From contig CAZFDT010000119.1 in assembly GCA_964518335.1 (NCBI GenBank), forward strand, positions 1 to 11,827: a stretch of 11,827 nucleotides of DNA, written 5' to 3'. Positions 1 through 8,252 of this stretch are shown here, one piece after another. Source of the DNA: CAZFDT01 sp964518335 (GTDB lineage Bacteria > Planctomycetota > Phycisphaerae > Phycisphaerales > Phycisphaeraceae). The notes beneath the pieces are model-generated. The model did no database searches and was not told the DNA's origin. It saw only the letters and a list, made by a program, of their open reading frames with translations. The position numbers and the translations under genes were made by a program. How positions within the stretch are numbered: the stretch's first letter is position 1; every line of letters starts with the position of its first letter.

Positions 1-12
1 CAATAAGGTCTC

Positions 13-426
13 GTGAGGGTTGCTGTTGATACCAACGTGCTGTTTGCCGCATTGACCTCGACTGAAGGTCTGTGTGCGGGTTTGTTGGAAGTGCTGCTTC
101 AAGAGCACACAATCGTGATCTCGGAATACATCCTCAGTGAACTGCGCAAACACCTCGAAGGCAAACGGCGACTGGATCAGACGTTGATCCATGAGCAGAT
201 CGGACTTTTGCGATCGCGTGCCGCTGTTGTCGAGCCGGTCGTGGTCTCGTTCGACACATTCCCTGATTCGGACGACCTTCCCGTATTGGGTACGGCCATC
301 GCGGGCAACGCTGACTGCCTGGTCACGGGAGACAAGGCCATGCTCGCACTGGAACGCTACGCGACAATTCCGATCATCGGACCGCGTGCCTTGTACGAAC
401 GCCTTTGTCATCAACCACCCGAGTGA
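13..426 (+). CDS. PIN-domain ribonuclease toxin (COG1569-like)
   Basis: This 137-residue protein fits a single PIN domain, a metal-dependent RNase fold found in VapC-like toxins. The acidic residues expected in the active site are visible: D6 in VDTNVLF, E43 in the ILSEL helix, D87/D88 in DSDD, and D101 and D107 around the DCLVTGDKAML stretch. The TGDK ending is typical of the COG1569 group of putative toxin components. The start is GTG at 13, preceded by AAGG at 5-8. A CAA-TAA at 1-6 could be the end of an upstream antitoxin gene, but the window cuts this off and it cannot be tested here. The gene converges on the methyltransferase gene and lies on the opposite strand from the replication genes, as accessory cargo genes often do. 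The PIN assignment is firm; the exact RNA target and the partner are unknown. Confidence 0.85.
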   Translation: MRVAVDTNVLFAALTSTEGLCAGLLEVLLQEHTIVISEYILSELRKHLEGKRRLDQTLIHEQIGLLRSRAAVVEPVVVSFDTFPDSDDLPVLGTAIAGNADCLVTGDKAMLALERYATIPIIGPRALYERLCHQPPE

Positions 427-635
427 TGCACATGGCGACATCTGATGCAATGGCCACGCGGTGCTAGTCAAGTATCCTTGACCAGCGCGTTGCGCTAGGT
501 AGCGGTCCTTGACTTGCTGGCGTTGCTGAACACCATGCCGCCGCCACGCCTTGCAGTGGCGGGTGGTACGCATCGTGCTCAAGTTGACGTCCACCATGTC
601 GCATCTCCAAGAGCGCACCGTGAATGTGCCGGCAA
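427..635. other. Convergent intergenic gap with three small hairpins
   Basis: This gap separates the ends of the PIN gene (plus strand) and the methyltransferase gene (minus strand). Three perfect short hairpins follow one another: GTCAAG/CTTGAC at 467-482 with a 4-base loop, AGCGC/GCGCT at 484-496 with a 3-base loop, and CCGCCAC/GTGGCGG at 541-562 with an 8-base loop. CCTTGAC is repeated at 476-482 and 507-513. None is followed by a T-run, so this is not a classic terminator, although structured ends in a convergent gap could still slow transcription from both sides. I see no convincing gene in it. Confidence 0.35.
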
Positions 636-2009
636 TCATCCCGCTTCGGCAGCAATCTCAGCAGCCATCCGTTCGGCCTTGCGCCCGGTGAACTTTTCCC
701 AACGCTGAACGATCACATCGCAATACGCCTGATCGATCTCCATCAGGAACGCACGCCGGCCGGTCTGCTCGCAACCGATGAGCGTCGAGCCGCTGCCGCC
801 GAAGAGGTCGAGCGCGTGGTCGCCGGGCTTGGAGGAAGCCTGGCGCGCGCGCACCGCCAGCTCGACGGGTTTCTCGGTGAGGTGGATCATCGATTGCGGG
901 TTGACCTTCTTCACGTGCCACAGGTCGGTGGCGTTGTTCGGGCCATAAAAATGGTGCCCTGCACCCTCCCGCCACCCATAAAACGCAATCTCGAACGCAC
1001 CCATCATGTCCTTGCGTGTGAGCACCGGATGCTGCTTATCCCACACCACGCCCTGGCTGAAATACAGCCCGCACTTCTTCAGCGGCCCCGGGTAATTGCC
1101 CAGGTTGGCGTATCCGCCCCAGATGTAGAACGAGCCGCCCGGCTTGAGCACCCGCGCGGCATTCCCGAACCACGCCAGGAGCATCTCGTCGAACGCCTCG
1201 GCCGTCACGAAGTCGTTCTCCAGCGGCCGGTCCTTGGCGCGCATCTTCGCGTGCGTCGCCTTCTTCTCGCCTTGGCGGGCCACGTCGAACGACTGGTGGT
1301 GCGTCCGCTTGGTCGCGCCGTCCTTGGTGAACGAACTGTTGCCGGCGGCGATGGCGTTGTTGGACCGCGGCTCGACCTTCACGTTGTACGGCGGGTCCAT
1401 GTTCACGAGGTGGATCACATCCACGCCGCCCGAGGCGAGCAGACGGTCGAGGTCGGCGGCGCTGGCGCTGTCGCCGCACATCAGGCGGTGGCCATTCCGG
1501 GGGTCGCCGAGCACCCAGATGTCGCCGCGCTGGGTGACCGGATCGTCAGGCGGCTCGGGAATCTCGTCGGGATCGGTGAGGCCTTCGGTCACGCCGGCGG
1601 CTTGGCTCAGCAGCGTGCCCAGTTCCTCTTCATCGAACGCCAGCACGCCCAGGTCGAACCCGCCATCCTTGAGCTCCGCCAGCTCGATGGGCAGGATGTC
1701 GAAGTCCCACTCAGCCAGTTCGCCGGTCTTGTTGTCAGCGATTCGATAGGCCTTGACCTTTTCCGGGGGCAGGTCGGTGGCGACGTGGACGGGCACCTTG
1801 GCCAGGCCCAGCTTCTTCGCCGCCTTCCAGCGGGTGTGGCCGACGATGATGACGCCGTCGGCATCGACCACGATGGGTTGGCGGAACCCGAACTCCTGCA
1901 GACTGGCGGCGACGCCGTCCACCGCCTGGTCGTTGAGCCGCGGGTTGCGATCGTAGGGCTGGATGTCGTCGATCTTGCGGAGCTGGACGTCGTAGGTGGC
2001 CGTGGTCAT
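636..2009 (-). CDS. ParB-domain / N6-adenine DNA methyltransferase fusion
   Basis: This 457-residue protein has two parts. Residues about 10-95 form a ParB/Sulfiredoxin-like nuclease domain, with IDDIQPYDRNPR at 13-24 and the hallmark GHTRWKAAKKLG at 57-68. Residues about 160-445 form a class beta DNA methyltransferase: the catalytic DPPY motif at 205-208 comes first, then a presumed target-recognition region, then the S-adenosylmethionine site DLFGGSGS at 401-408. DPPY points to N6-adenine methylation. This fusion is common in phages and prophages, where it is thought to protect or mark the element's DNA. I see no partner restriction enzyme in the window. The start is ATG at 2009, with GGAG at 2019-2016 and 6 bases of spacing. 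An upstream in-frame ATG at 2066 would add a non-conserved 19-residue tail. The gene follows the primase across a long non-coding stretch and may have its own promoter. Confidence 0.92.
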   Translation of the reverse strand: MTTATYDVQLRKIDDIQPYDRNPRLNDQAVDGVAASLQEFGFRQPIVVDADGVIIVGHTRWKAAKKLGLAKVPVHVATDLPPEKVKAYRIADNKTGELAEWDFDILPIELAELKDGGFDLGVLAFDEEELGTLLSQAAGVTEGLTDPDEIPEPPDDPVTQRGDIWVLGDPRNGHRLMCGDSASAADLDRLLASGGVDVIHLVNMDPPYNVKVEPRSNNAIAAGNSSFTKDGATKRTHHQSFDVARQGEKKATHAKMRAKDRPLENDFVTAEAFDEMLLAWFGNAARVLKPGGSFYIWGGYANLGNYPGPLKKCGLYFSQGVVWDKQHPVLTRKDMMGAFEIAFYGWREGAGHHFYGPNNATDLWHVKKVNPQSMIHLTEKPVELAVRARQASSKPGDHALDLFGGSGSTLIGCEQTGRRAFLMEIDQAYCDVIVQRWEKFTGRKAERMAAEIAAEAG

Positions 2010-2122
2010 GGTGGTCTCCAAAGGGTGGAAAAACAGCTCGAAAACAAGGGCGGACAGGCGCAACAAACTGTGCCATCCCAGCCGACGCGTTCGCGTGGCC
2101 TCATTTGTGTTTTAAGTCCGCC

Positions 2123-2136
2123 AAGTACCTATACTT
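2123..2136. promoter_or_regulatory. Palindrome upstream of the methyltransferase gene
   Basis: AAGTA-ccta-TACTT is a perfect 5-base inverted repeat with a 4-base spacer. It lies in a locally AT-rich patch about 115 bases upstream of the methyltransferase start. Its size and position suit an operator, but no repressor gene is seen in the window and no convincing -35/-10 pair could be assigned. Another small hairpin, CTGCCA/TGGCAG, follows at 2165-2179. Confidence 0.3.
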
Positions 2137-2210
2137 ACAGAAGCCTTACTTTGCGAGTTCCCCACTGCCACACTGGCAGATTGTGGGTAACTGCAACACT
2201 TCGACCACGT

Positions 2211-2293
2211 TCGCCCGTGTCGCGTTCGGGCGAGGCGGGCGACGACACTACGCCGGATCGCGCGGATCGCGACGTGGGCCAACACGGGCCAAC
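2211..2293. repeat. Tandem direct repeats and a hairpin in the 600-base non-coding stretch
   Basis: Three repeat elements lie close together. TCGCCCG/CGGGCGA at 2211-2233 is a 7-base stem with a 9-base loop. CGGATCGCG occurs twice head-to-tail at 2254-2262 and 2263-2271. GGGCCAAC occurs at 2276-2283 and 2286-2293, giving a 10-base period. Short tandem direct repeats beside a primase gene can act as replication-initiator binding sites, but two copies of each is a small number, and the role here is inference only. Confidence 0.45.
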
Positions 2294-2355
2294 GGTGGCC
2301 ATTGCTTGGCGTGACCGCACTGCCCCTCTGGGTGGGCTGATGCCTGCGTCAGATA

Positions 2356-2465
2356 GAAAACCGACGAAACAGGCCCACCCCCTCGCGCGTACGCGCAGGC
2401 ACGGCGCGAGGATATAGGTAAATGAGAGAGGTTTTCTCTCATTATTCTTCATAAATGCCTGTTTC
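2356..2465. repeat. Nested inverted repeats (three stems)
   Basis: An outer 9-base stem pairs GAAACAGGC (2366-2374) with GCCTGTTTC (2457-2465). Inside it lie an 8-base GC stem, CCTCGCGC (2381-2388) with GCGCGAGG (2404-2411), and a separate 9-base hairpin, AATGAGAGA/TCTCTCATT at 2421-2443 with a 5-base loop. GCGCGTACGCGC at 2385-2396 is itself a perfect 12-base palindrome. The outer flank starts with GAAAACCGAC (2356-2365), a variant of the unit repeated further right. No T-run follows, so it is not a simple terminator. No convincing gene covers it. Confidence 0.6.
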
Positions 2466-2484
2466 TCAGGCCTTTTCCGCTCCG

Positions 2485-2609
2485 GAGAAAACCGAGGAAA
2501 ACCGAGATAACCATCAATTACCGCGCGGCGAACTCGGCCTTCGGACCGCGCCAAGGTCGAGATTGCCGTCTTTGGCGACGTGTTTCCTCGGTTTTCTCTC
2601 GGTTTTCTC
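2485..2609. repeat. Inverted pair of tandem GAAAACCGAG units at the end of the primase gene
   Basis: On the plus strand the left arm carries GAGAAAACCGAG (2485-2496) followed directly by GAAAACCGAG (2497-2506). The right arm carries the inverted form twice, CTCGGTTTTCTC (2587-2598) and TCGGTTTTCTC (2599-2609), about 80 bases away. Tandem copies within inverted arms allow several pairing registers. The right arm reaches into the primase stop codon at 2608-2610. A further inverted core, GGTTTTC, lies at 2430-2436 and a variant at 2356-2365. Together with the two repeat entries to the left this fills the 2010-2607 interval, in which I find no believable coding sequence. Confidence 0.65.
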
Positions 2610-4923
2610 ATCGCAGCGCCCACCCCGATCTGGGCTTGGTCTTGCCCGGGATCGTCTTGAAGTGGATCTGCTCCTGCTTGTTCAGCGCCTCGATGACGCT
2701 GTCGTACACCGTCGGCGTCTGAGCGACGTGCCGCCTGAGCCTCCAGTCGGCCACGGGATAGTCGTTGCCCTGATCGGCATCGCGGCATTGTTGAAGGAAG
2801 CGAATGACCTTCTTGCAGATGCCCTCGAACTCGGTGGAGGCCACGTAGATGCTGGCCAAGTGCAACTGACGCCGCGTCTGGTGCATGGCAAACGCCGTGG
2901 CCCACTCGACCGCCGGCAGGGTGATCAGCGGGCCCTCGTGGTTCTCGCTGCAGGCGTAGAGCAGCGCCAGCTTCTTGGCGTTCTCGTGGGTGCGAGACCA
3001 CGCGACGCGAGCGACCTCGTCGTTGCGTTCGTGCGCATCGTCGTATTCGCGCTCGGTCTGACGTTGCAGCGCCGTGATCGCTTCCTCGGCCTCCGCCGTC
3101 GCCGGCACGACCCTCGGCTCGGGATGGACCTCGAGGAGATTCGCGCGGCGTGTGCCGGGCTGGAACTCCGACCACCACCGCGCGGTCTGGATGATGGTCT
3201 CGGGTAGGTGGCGAGCGCTGCCGGGAGATCGACCCTGGCCGCGCTTGCCGATGTCCACGATGATCAGCCGGGCGAAGAAGCCGTTGGTGAGCATGCGTTG
3301 CGACAACGACTCGTAGAAGTACTGCGGCGTGGCGGTGCCGAACAGCGTCAGGTGCGGCTGATCGATGTGAGCGGCTTCCTTCTGCCCCGCCTTGACCCGC
3401 ATGGGGTACACGTCGGCTGCCGAGGTGTAGAGCGTCAGCAGTACGTTGGGGATCGACTCGCGCTTGTTCTCGCGGTCGAGGTTGATCTGCCGCAGCACGC
3501 CATCCATCTCGTCGTTCTGAAACAGCATGGCGCTGGTACGGGCCAGGGCGTCCTGAATGCCCTCACCGCTGGCGAACTTGTCGCCGAGGGCCGCGACATG
3601 CCCGATCTCGAAGAGCACCCGCGCGTTCACCTTGCGCGGGAAATCCTTTCCGGTGCCCGAGCTGGCCAGGGCCAGCATGTAGAGGTTGGGTCGCAGATCC
3701 CCGCTGTCGCAGACTCGACGGCCGCACAGGTACGACTGCAGCGCCATCGCGCCGCAGAACGCCAGCCCGACGCTTGGGTATGGGGCATTGGCCAGCGTGA
3801 AATCCATCACCAGCGACACGAAGCCGGGCACACGGAACAGGTGCTCGGGGATAGGGCCTGGATCGGCGATCTCTGGCGCACATGGCGATTGTCCGTCGCA
3901 CAGCGCCGATGTCTGGCCCACAGCGCCATCATGCGGCCCACTGGCTGCGGATGCGGCGGACAATTGCACAATCGCCGAGATGTCTGCACCGTGGGCGTTG
4001 TCGGTCGCACAATCGCCACCGAAGCCCAACACCCGCAGAGAACTGGCGGCCTGTGCCCAATCGCCGCCGTGTTCGAGCAGGGCGTAGACCGCAAACGGCG
4101 CATAGGCCCGATTCGGCTCGAACGGCGCGGCGTTGGACGAGAACACGTAGAACACGTTGTTCTTCAGTGACGCCGACCAGCCTTCGGCTTTGCCGGGCCG
4201 GCGCCAGTATTCGTTCTCGCCCGCGGCACGTGCTGATTGTGCGAGCGCCCACCCATGCTGTGCGAGCACAGCGCGCACATCTCCTCGCTGGTTGAAATCA
4301 TCACCAGGGCGGTCTGCATTATTCGACGCACCGCCGGAATGTGGGGCCGATGATGGCGCTGTCTGGCCGACAAGGCCACTGTGCGACGGATGATCGACCA
4401 CCGGCGGCAGATATTCGTTGAGCTCCCACGCCGCCTGCAGCAGCAGGTCACGCTCCGCTGCAGTGAGCGTCGGAACGTCGCACGGGTCGCCCTGGATTAC
4501 CGCGTACCCGGGTGACGGTGCGCATAGGAACAGGCCGCCCTCGCCGCGGGTCTCGATGAGCGTGACGATCGCATCACCGTCTTGGCGCTGCGCAAGCTTG
4601 AGGTTGCCGCAGACTTGGGCCCCGCACCGGTAGATGACATGCCGACCACCAGAAGGTGTGGATTCAACCACCAGGCGATCGCGTAGTGTCGGCACGATAC
4701 GCTCCCACCATGTGCGGAAGCTCTCACCACCGGCGTCGAAGTCGATGATCTCCAGCTGCCCAGACACCTTGCCGCACAGGATGCACAGGGCATCGTGTGC
4801 ATTGGCGAACCACGCCTCCAACTCGAGCACCGTGGGCAGACGCTTCTGGTAGCGCTTCCACGCCCCGATGGCGGGTCGCTTCTCGGCTCGTCGGGCCGGC
4901 AGTACACACAACCCAGCCTGCAC
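2608..4923 (-). CDS. Prim-pol / DUF3987-like primase-helicase
   Basis: Numbering is from GTG 4923. Residues 1 to about 170 form a bifunctional primase-polymerase (prim-pol) domain: metal-binding D61 and D63 in IDFDAGG, the SGGRHVIY motif at 91-98 with H95, and LCAPSPG near 133-139. Residues about 215-300 are a small domain with YWRRPGK and FSSNAAPF. Residues about 360-700 form a DUF3987-like P-loop ATPase, with SSGTGKD at 421-427 (Asp where Thr/Ser is usual) and a Walker B-like LFQNDEMDG at 466-474. The C-terminal 70 residues look like a winged helix. It probably primes and helps unwind DNA at the element's origin. GTG 4923 is the first canonical start, but it lacks a Shine-Dalgarno site and cuts off the usual prim-pol N-terminus. 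The frame is open to 5037 and likely starts at ATT 4989 or CTG 4986. It overlaps or abuts the helicase gene. Confidence 0.9.
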   Translation of the reverse strand: MQAGLCVLPARRAEKRPAIGAWKRYQKRLPTVLELEAWFANAHDALCILCGKVSGQLEIIDFDAGGESFRTWWERIVPTLRDRLVVESTPSGGRHVIYRCGAQVCGNLKLAQRQDGDAIVTLIETRGEGGLFLCAPSPGYAVIQGDPCDVPTLTAAERDLLLQAAWELNEYLPPVVDHPSHSGLVGQTAPSSAPHSGGASNNADRPGDDFNQRGDVRAVLAQHGWALAQSARAAGENEYWRRPGKAEGWSASLKNNVFYVFSSNAAPFEPNRAYAPFAVYALLEHGGDWAQAASSLRVLGFGGDCATDNAHGADISAIVQLSAASAASGPHDGAVGQTSALCDGQSPCAPEIADPGPIPEHLFRVPGFVSLVMDFTLANAPYPSVGLAFCGAMALQSYLCGRRVCDSGDLRPNLYMLALASSGTGKDFPRKVNARVLFEIGHVAALGDKFASGEGIQDALARTSAMLFQNDEMDGVLRQINLDRENKRESIPNVLLTLYTSAADVYPMRVKAGQKEAAHIDQPHLTLFGTATPQYFYESLSQRMLTNGFFARLIIVDIGKRGQGRSPGSARHLPETIIQTARWWSEFQPGTRRANLLEVHPEPRVVPATAEAEEAITALQRQTEREYDDAHERNDEVARVAWSRTHENAKKLALLYACSENHEGPLITLPAVEWATAFAMHQTRRQLHLASIYVASTEFEGICKKVIRFLQQCRDADQGNDYPVADWRLRRHVAQTPTVYDSVIEALNKQEQIHFKTIPGKTKPRSGWALR

Positions 4924-4982
4924 GTAGGCGGCGGCGGCCGCAGCGACGGTGTCGCCGGTCGTGATGGTTGATCGCGAGGCGC

Positions 4983-6719
<1,737 letters not shown>

Positions 6720-6764
6720 ATCCTTAACCGCCCACCTGGAGTATTGCTTGCCCCACCAAGGGCC

Positions 6765-6801
6765 GATACGTATCATTGATAACGTGATGCACGTAAAGGA
6801 G
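6765..6801 (+). promoter_or_regulatory. Operator-like palindromes and ribosome-binding site of the toxin-antitoxin pair
   Basis: GATACGTATC at 6765-6774 is a perfect 10-base palindrome, followed by ACGTG-atg-CACGT at 6782-6794 and then AAAGGAG at 6795-6801, seven bases before the antitoxin ATG. TATCAT at 6771-6776 is a possible -10 box, with TTGCTT at 6744-6749 a loosely spaced -35. Ribbon-helix-helix antitoxins usually repress their own operon through such palindromes. The same interval is the upstream region of the divergent helicase gene, so repression could touch both. Confidence 0.5.
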
Positions 6802-6808
6802 TCTTCGC

Positions 6809-7057
6809 ATGCCCAAGCTCACACTCAGCGCCGACAAGCGTGTGATCGACAAGGCCAAGCGGATTGCCGAGGATCGTGGAACCAGCGTCTCGGCGATGTT
6901 CAGCTCATTCGTCAATTCGGTCGCCGCCGACGACGACACACCACGCCACAAGCTCGGGCCGCTGACGCGCCGGGCTTTGGGGCTTGCCAAACTGCCGGTG
7001 GGCAAGTCGGATCGTGAACTGATCGAAGCAGCACTCACCCAGAGGTACGGCAAGTGA
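6809..7057 (+). CDS. DUF6364-like antitoxin
   Basis: This 82-residue protein starts with MPKLTLSADKRVIDKAKRIA and continues with RGTSVSAMF, the strand-helix-helix layout of the DUF6364/ribbon-helix-helix antitoxins, in which LTLS forms the DNA-binding strand. The C-terminal half (from about residue 40), rich in charged residues and with short helices, is the likely toxin-binding part. The ATG at 6809 has AAAGGAG seven bases upstream. The stop overlaps the GTG start of the PIN toxin by four bases (GTGA), the standard arrangement for a type II toxin-antitoxin operon. It should neutralise the toxin and repress the operon from the palindromes just upstream. It points opposite to the surrounding phage-type genes, so it looks like separately acquired cargo. 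Confidence 0.85.
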   Translation: MPKLTLSADKRVIDKAKRIAEDRGTSVSAMFSSFVNSVAADDDTPRHKLGPLTRRALGLAKLPVGKSDRELIEAALTQRYGK

Positions 7058-7473
7058 AGCGACGGCCCTTTCTGGACATCAACGTGCTGCTGGATGTCCT
7101 TGGACACCGTGAGCCGTTCGCGGCCGATGCTGCACGGATCTGGTCCGCCGCCGAAACCGGAGCGGTGACGGGACTGGTCTCCGCGGACAGCTTTACCACG
7201 GTGTACTACTTGCTTCGGCATGCAACCAACACACGCACGGCCATTCGCGGTGTGTCGCTCCTGCGAAGTACGTTTGAGGTCGTGCCCGTGGATGCCCAAG
7301 TTCTGGCACAGGCGATCGATTCGCCTCTGCACGACTTTGAGGATGCCGTCCAGTACCACTGTGCCGTGCGCGGCAAGGCGGACTGCATCGTGACACGTGA
7401 TCAGCGTGGATATCGAGCCGCAGAGTTGCCGGTGCTGACTCCCAGCGCGTTTCTCGCATCGCTGGACTTGTGA
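7054..7473 (+). CDS. PIN-domain ribonuclease toxin (PIN_3-like)
   Basis: This 139-residue protein is a PIN-domain RNase partnered with the DUF6364-like antitoxin. Visible active-site candidates are D8 in FLDINVLLD, D94/E96/D97 in HDFEDAVQ, and D110 and D116 in DCIVTRDQ. At the second acidic position, where a Glu or Asp often precedes the YY pair, this protein has Thr (FTTVYYLL, residues 47-54), so the metal site may be built slightly differently. The start is GTG inside the antitoxin stop, so translation is likely coupled. If active, it cleaves RNA when the antitoxin decays. This may stabilise the element or give abortive defence; that role is inference. Confidence 0.85.
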   Translation: MKRRPFLDINVLLDVLGHREPFAADAARIWSAAETGAVTGLVSADSFTTVYYLLRHATNTRTAIRGVSLLRSTFEVVPVDAQVLAQAIDSPLHDFEDAVQYHCAVRGKADCIVTRDQRGYRAAELPVLTPSAFLASLDL

Positions 7474-7578
7474 AGGGTGTCGATGTCGGGGGCTTTGTGT
7501 GTTCATCCCACGTCCTCTGTATGGCTGCGCACCTACATCAAGTTTCTCGTGCACACACAACCCGTCGCACCAAGGCCG

Positions 7579-7836
7579 TCACCACGCGTCCTCGTCAATG
7601 CCCGCGGCTTCGAGCACCAGGTCACTGTGGTCCAGCTGCCTCAGCAGAGCACCACCGGCATCCCGGAGGGCTGACTCGACCCGGTTGAAGTGCGCCATGG
7701 CCTCATCGACAGACATGTGCTTGCGCCACCGGCAGGGATGCGACTCGAACCAGTCGGCCACGGCGCAGTACTGCAGCGCCGCGCTAAGCAGCTGGGTCTG
7801 CCCATCCGAGAGGCGTCTGAGCTTGCTGCGAGGCAT
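7579..7836 (-). CDS. Hypothetical protein (85 aa)
   Basis: I do not recognise this protein. It is predicted to be soluble and helical, with a basic N-terminus (MPRSKLRRL), a central CAVADWFESHPCRW segment holding two cysteines, and an acidic C-terminus ending IDEDAW. ATG 7836 is chosen because it lies 11 bases after the RusA stop; the longer form from 7878 would read back through the RusA end. The Shine-Dalgarno signal is weak. Its place directly after RusA in the same orientation supports it being a real last gene of the recombination operon, just before the inverted toxin-antitoxin pair. Confidence 0.6.
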   Translation of the reverse strand: MPRSKLRRLSDGQTQLLSAALQYCAVADWFESHPCRWRKHMSVDEAMAHFNRVESALRDAGGALLRQLDHSDLVLEAAGIDEDAW

Positions 7837-7847
7837 GCTTTGCCCGT

Positions 7848-8252
7848 TCAGTTGGGATTGACGATCGCCACGCCGCACAGCGGGCAGCGATGTAGTGGCA
7901 GTTCATCAACCACGACGTCGATCCTGCCACCAGGCACGACCTCGCGACGCCGCGTGACGAGCAGATCGATCTGGCTGTCGTCCTCGTAGGCGCCGGCATG
8001 CTCGAGCGCATCGAGACTCGCCTTCTGCAGGTTGTCCAGGTCTCGCCTGCGACGATCCGGCGGAAACGCATCCATGCACAGCGCGATGCGCCCCCCAGAA
8101 GGGGGCTTACGCGGGCCATGCCCATTTCCGGGGGCCAGGAGGGCCTGGACGCTCGCACGAAACGTCCGGCCCTCCCGGCTGACAACCATCCGACCCCGGA
8201 AGTGGCGCCAGTAGTGATTGATGCTGGGTGGGTACGGCAGCTCGAACTTCAT
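7848..8252 (-). CDS. rusA: RusA-family Holliday junction resolvase
   Basis: This 134-residue protein resolves four-way DNA junctions by paired cuts. It begins with the family's LPYPPSINHYWR (residues 5-16). The metal-binding Asp cluster is present as D71 and D73 in RRDLDNLQKA and D91/D92 in YEDDSQID, nearly the same positions as D70, D72 and D91 of E. coli RusA. K77 matches the conserved lysine. The C-terminal tail adds HRCPLCGVAIV, with a CxxC pair not part of the core fold. The length is near the E. coli protein's 120 residues plus this tail. ATG 8252 overlaps the stop of the upstream gene (ATGA), with GAGG six bases before it. With the nuclease, Sak4 and DUF669 upstream it completes a phage recombination pathway. 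Confidence 0.93.
   Translation of the reverse strand: MKFELPYPPSINHYWRHFRGRMVVSREGRTFRASVQALLAPGNGHGPRKPPSGGRIALCMDAFPPDRRRRDLDNLQKASLDALEHAGAYEDDSQIDLLVTRRREVVPGGRIDVVVDELPLHRCPLCGVAIVNPN

Noticed and set aside
624..2417. 597-codon plus-strand ORF
   Set aside because: It lies antisense to the well-supported ParB-methyltransferase gene, and its Val/His/Arg-rich composition is typical of a shadow frame in GC-rich DNA.
2135..2611. 158-codon minus-strand ORF whose ATG overlaps the primase stop (ATGA)
   Set aside because: The overlap is tempting, but the translation is low-complexity, Arg- and Ser-rich and covers the direct and inverted repeats. It reads as repeat DNA rather than a protein.
3208..4170. 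Long plus-strand ORF of 320 codons
   Set aside because: It is antisense to the primase gene, with no motifs or ribosome-binding site.
6724..7560. 278-codon minus-strand ORF through the toxin-antitoxin pair
   Set aside because: It is antisense to two genes with clear family motifs and a classic stop/start overlap; its composition is not protein-like.
7495..7560. Inverted TTGTGTG/CACACAA after the PIN toxin as a terminator
   Set aside because: The arms are only seven bases with a loop of about 50 bases and no T-run.
8090..8110. G/C-run hairpin inside the RusA gene
   Set aside because: It lies in well-supported coding sequence encoding a Pro-Pro-Ser-Gly-Gly turn, so codon content explains it.
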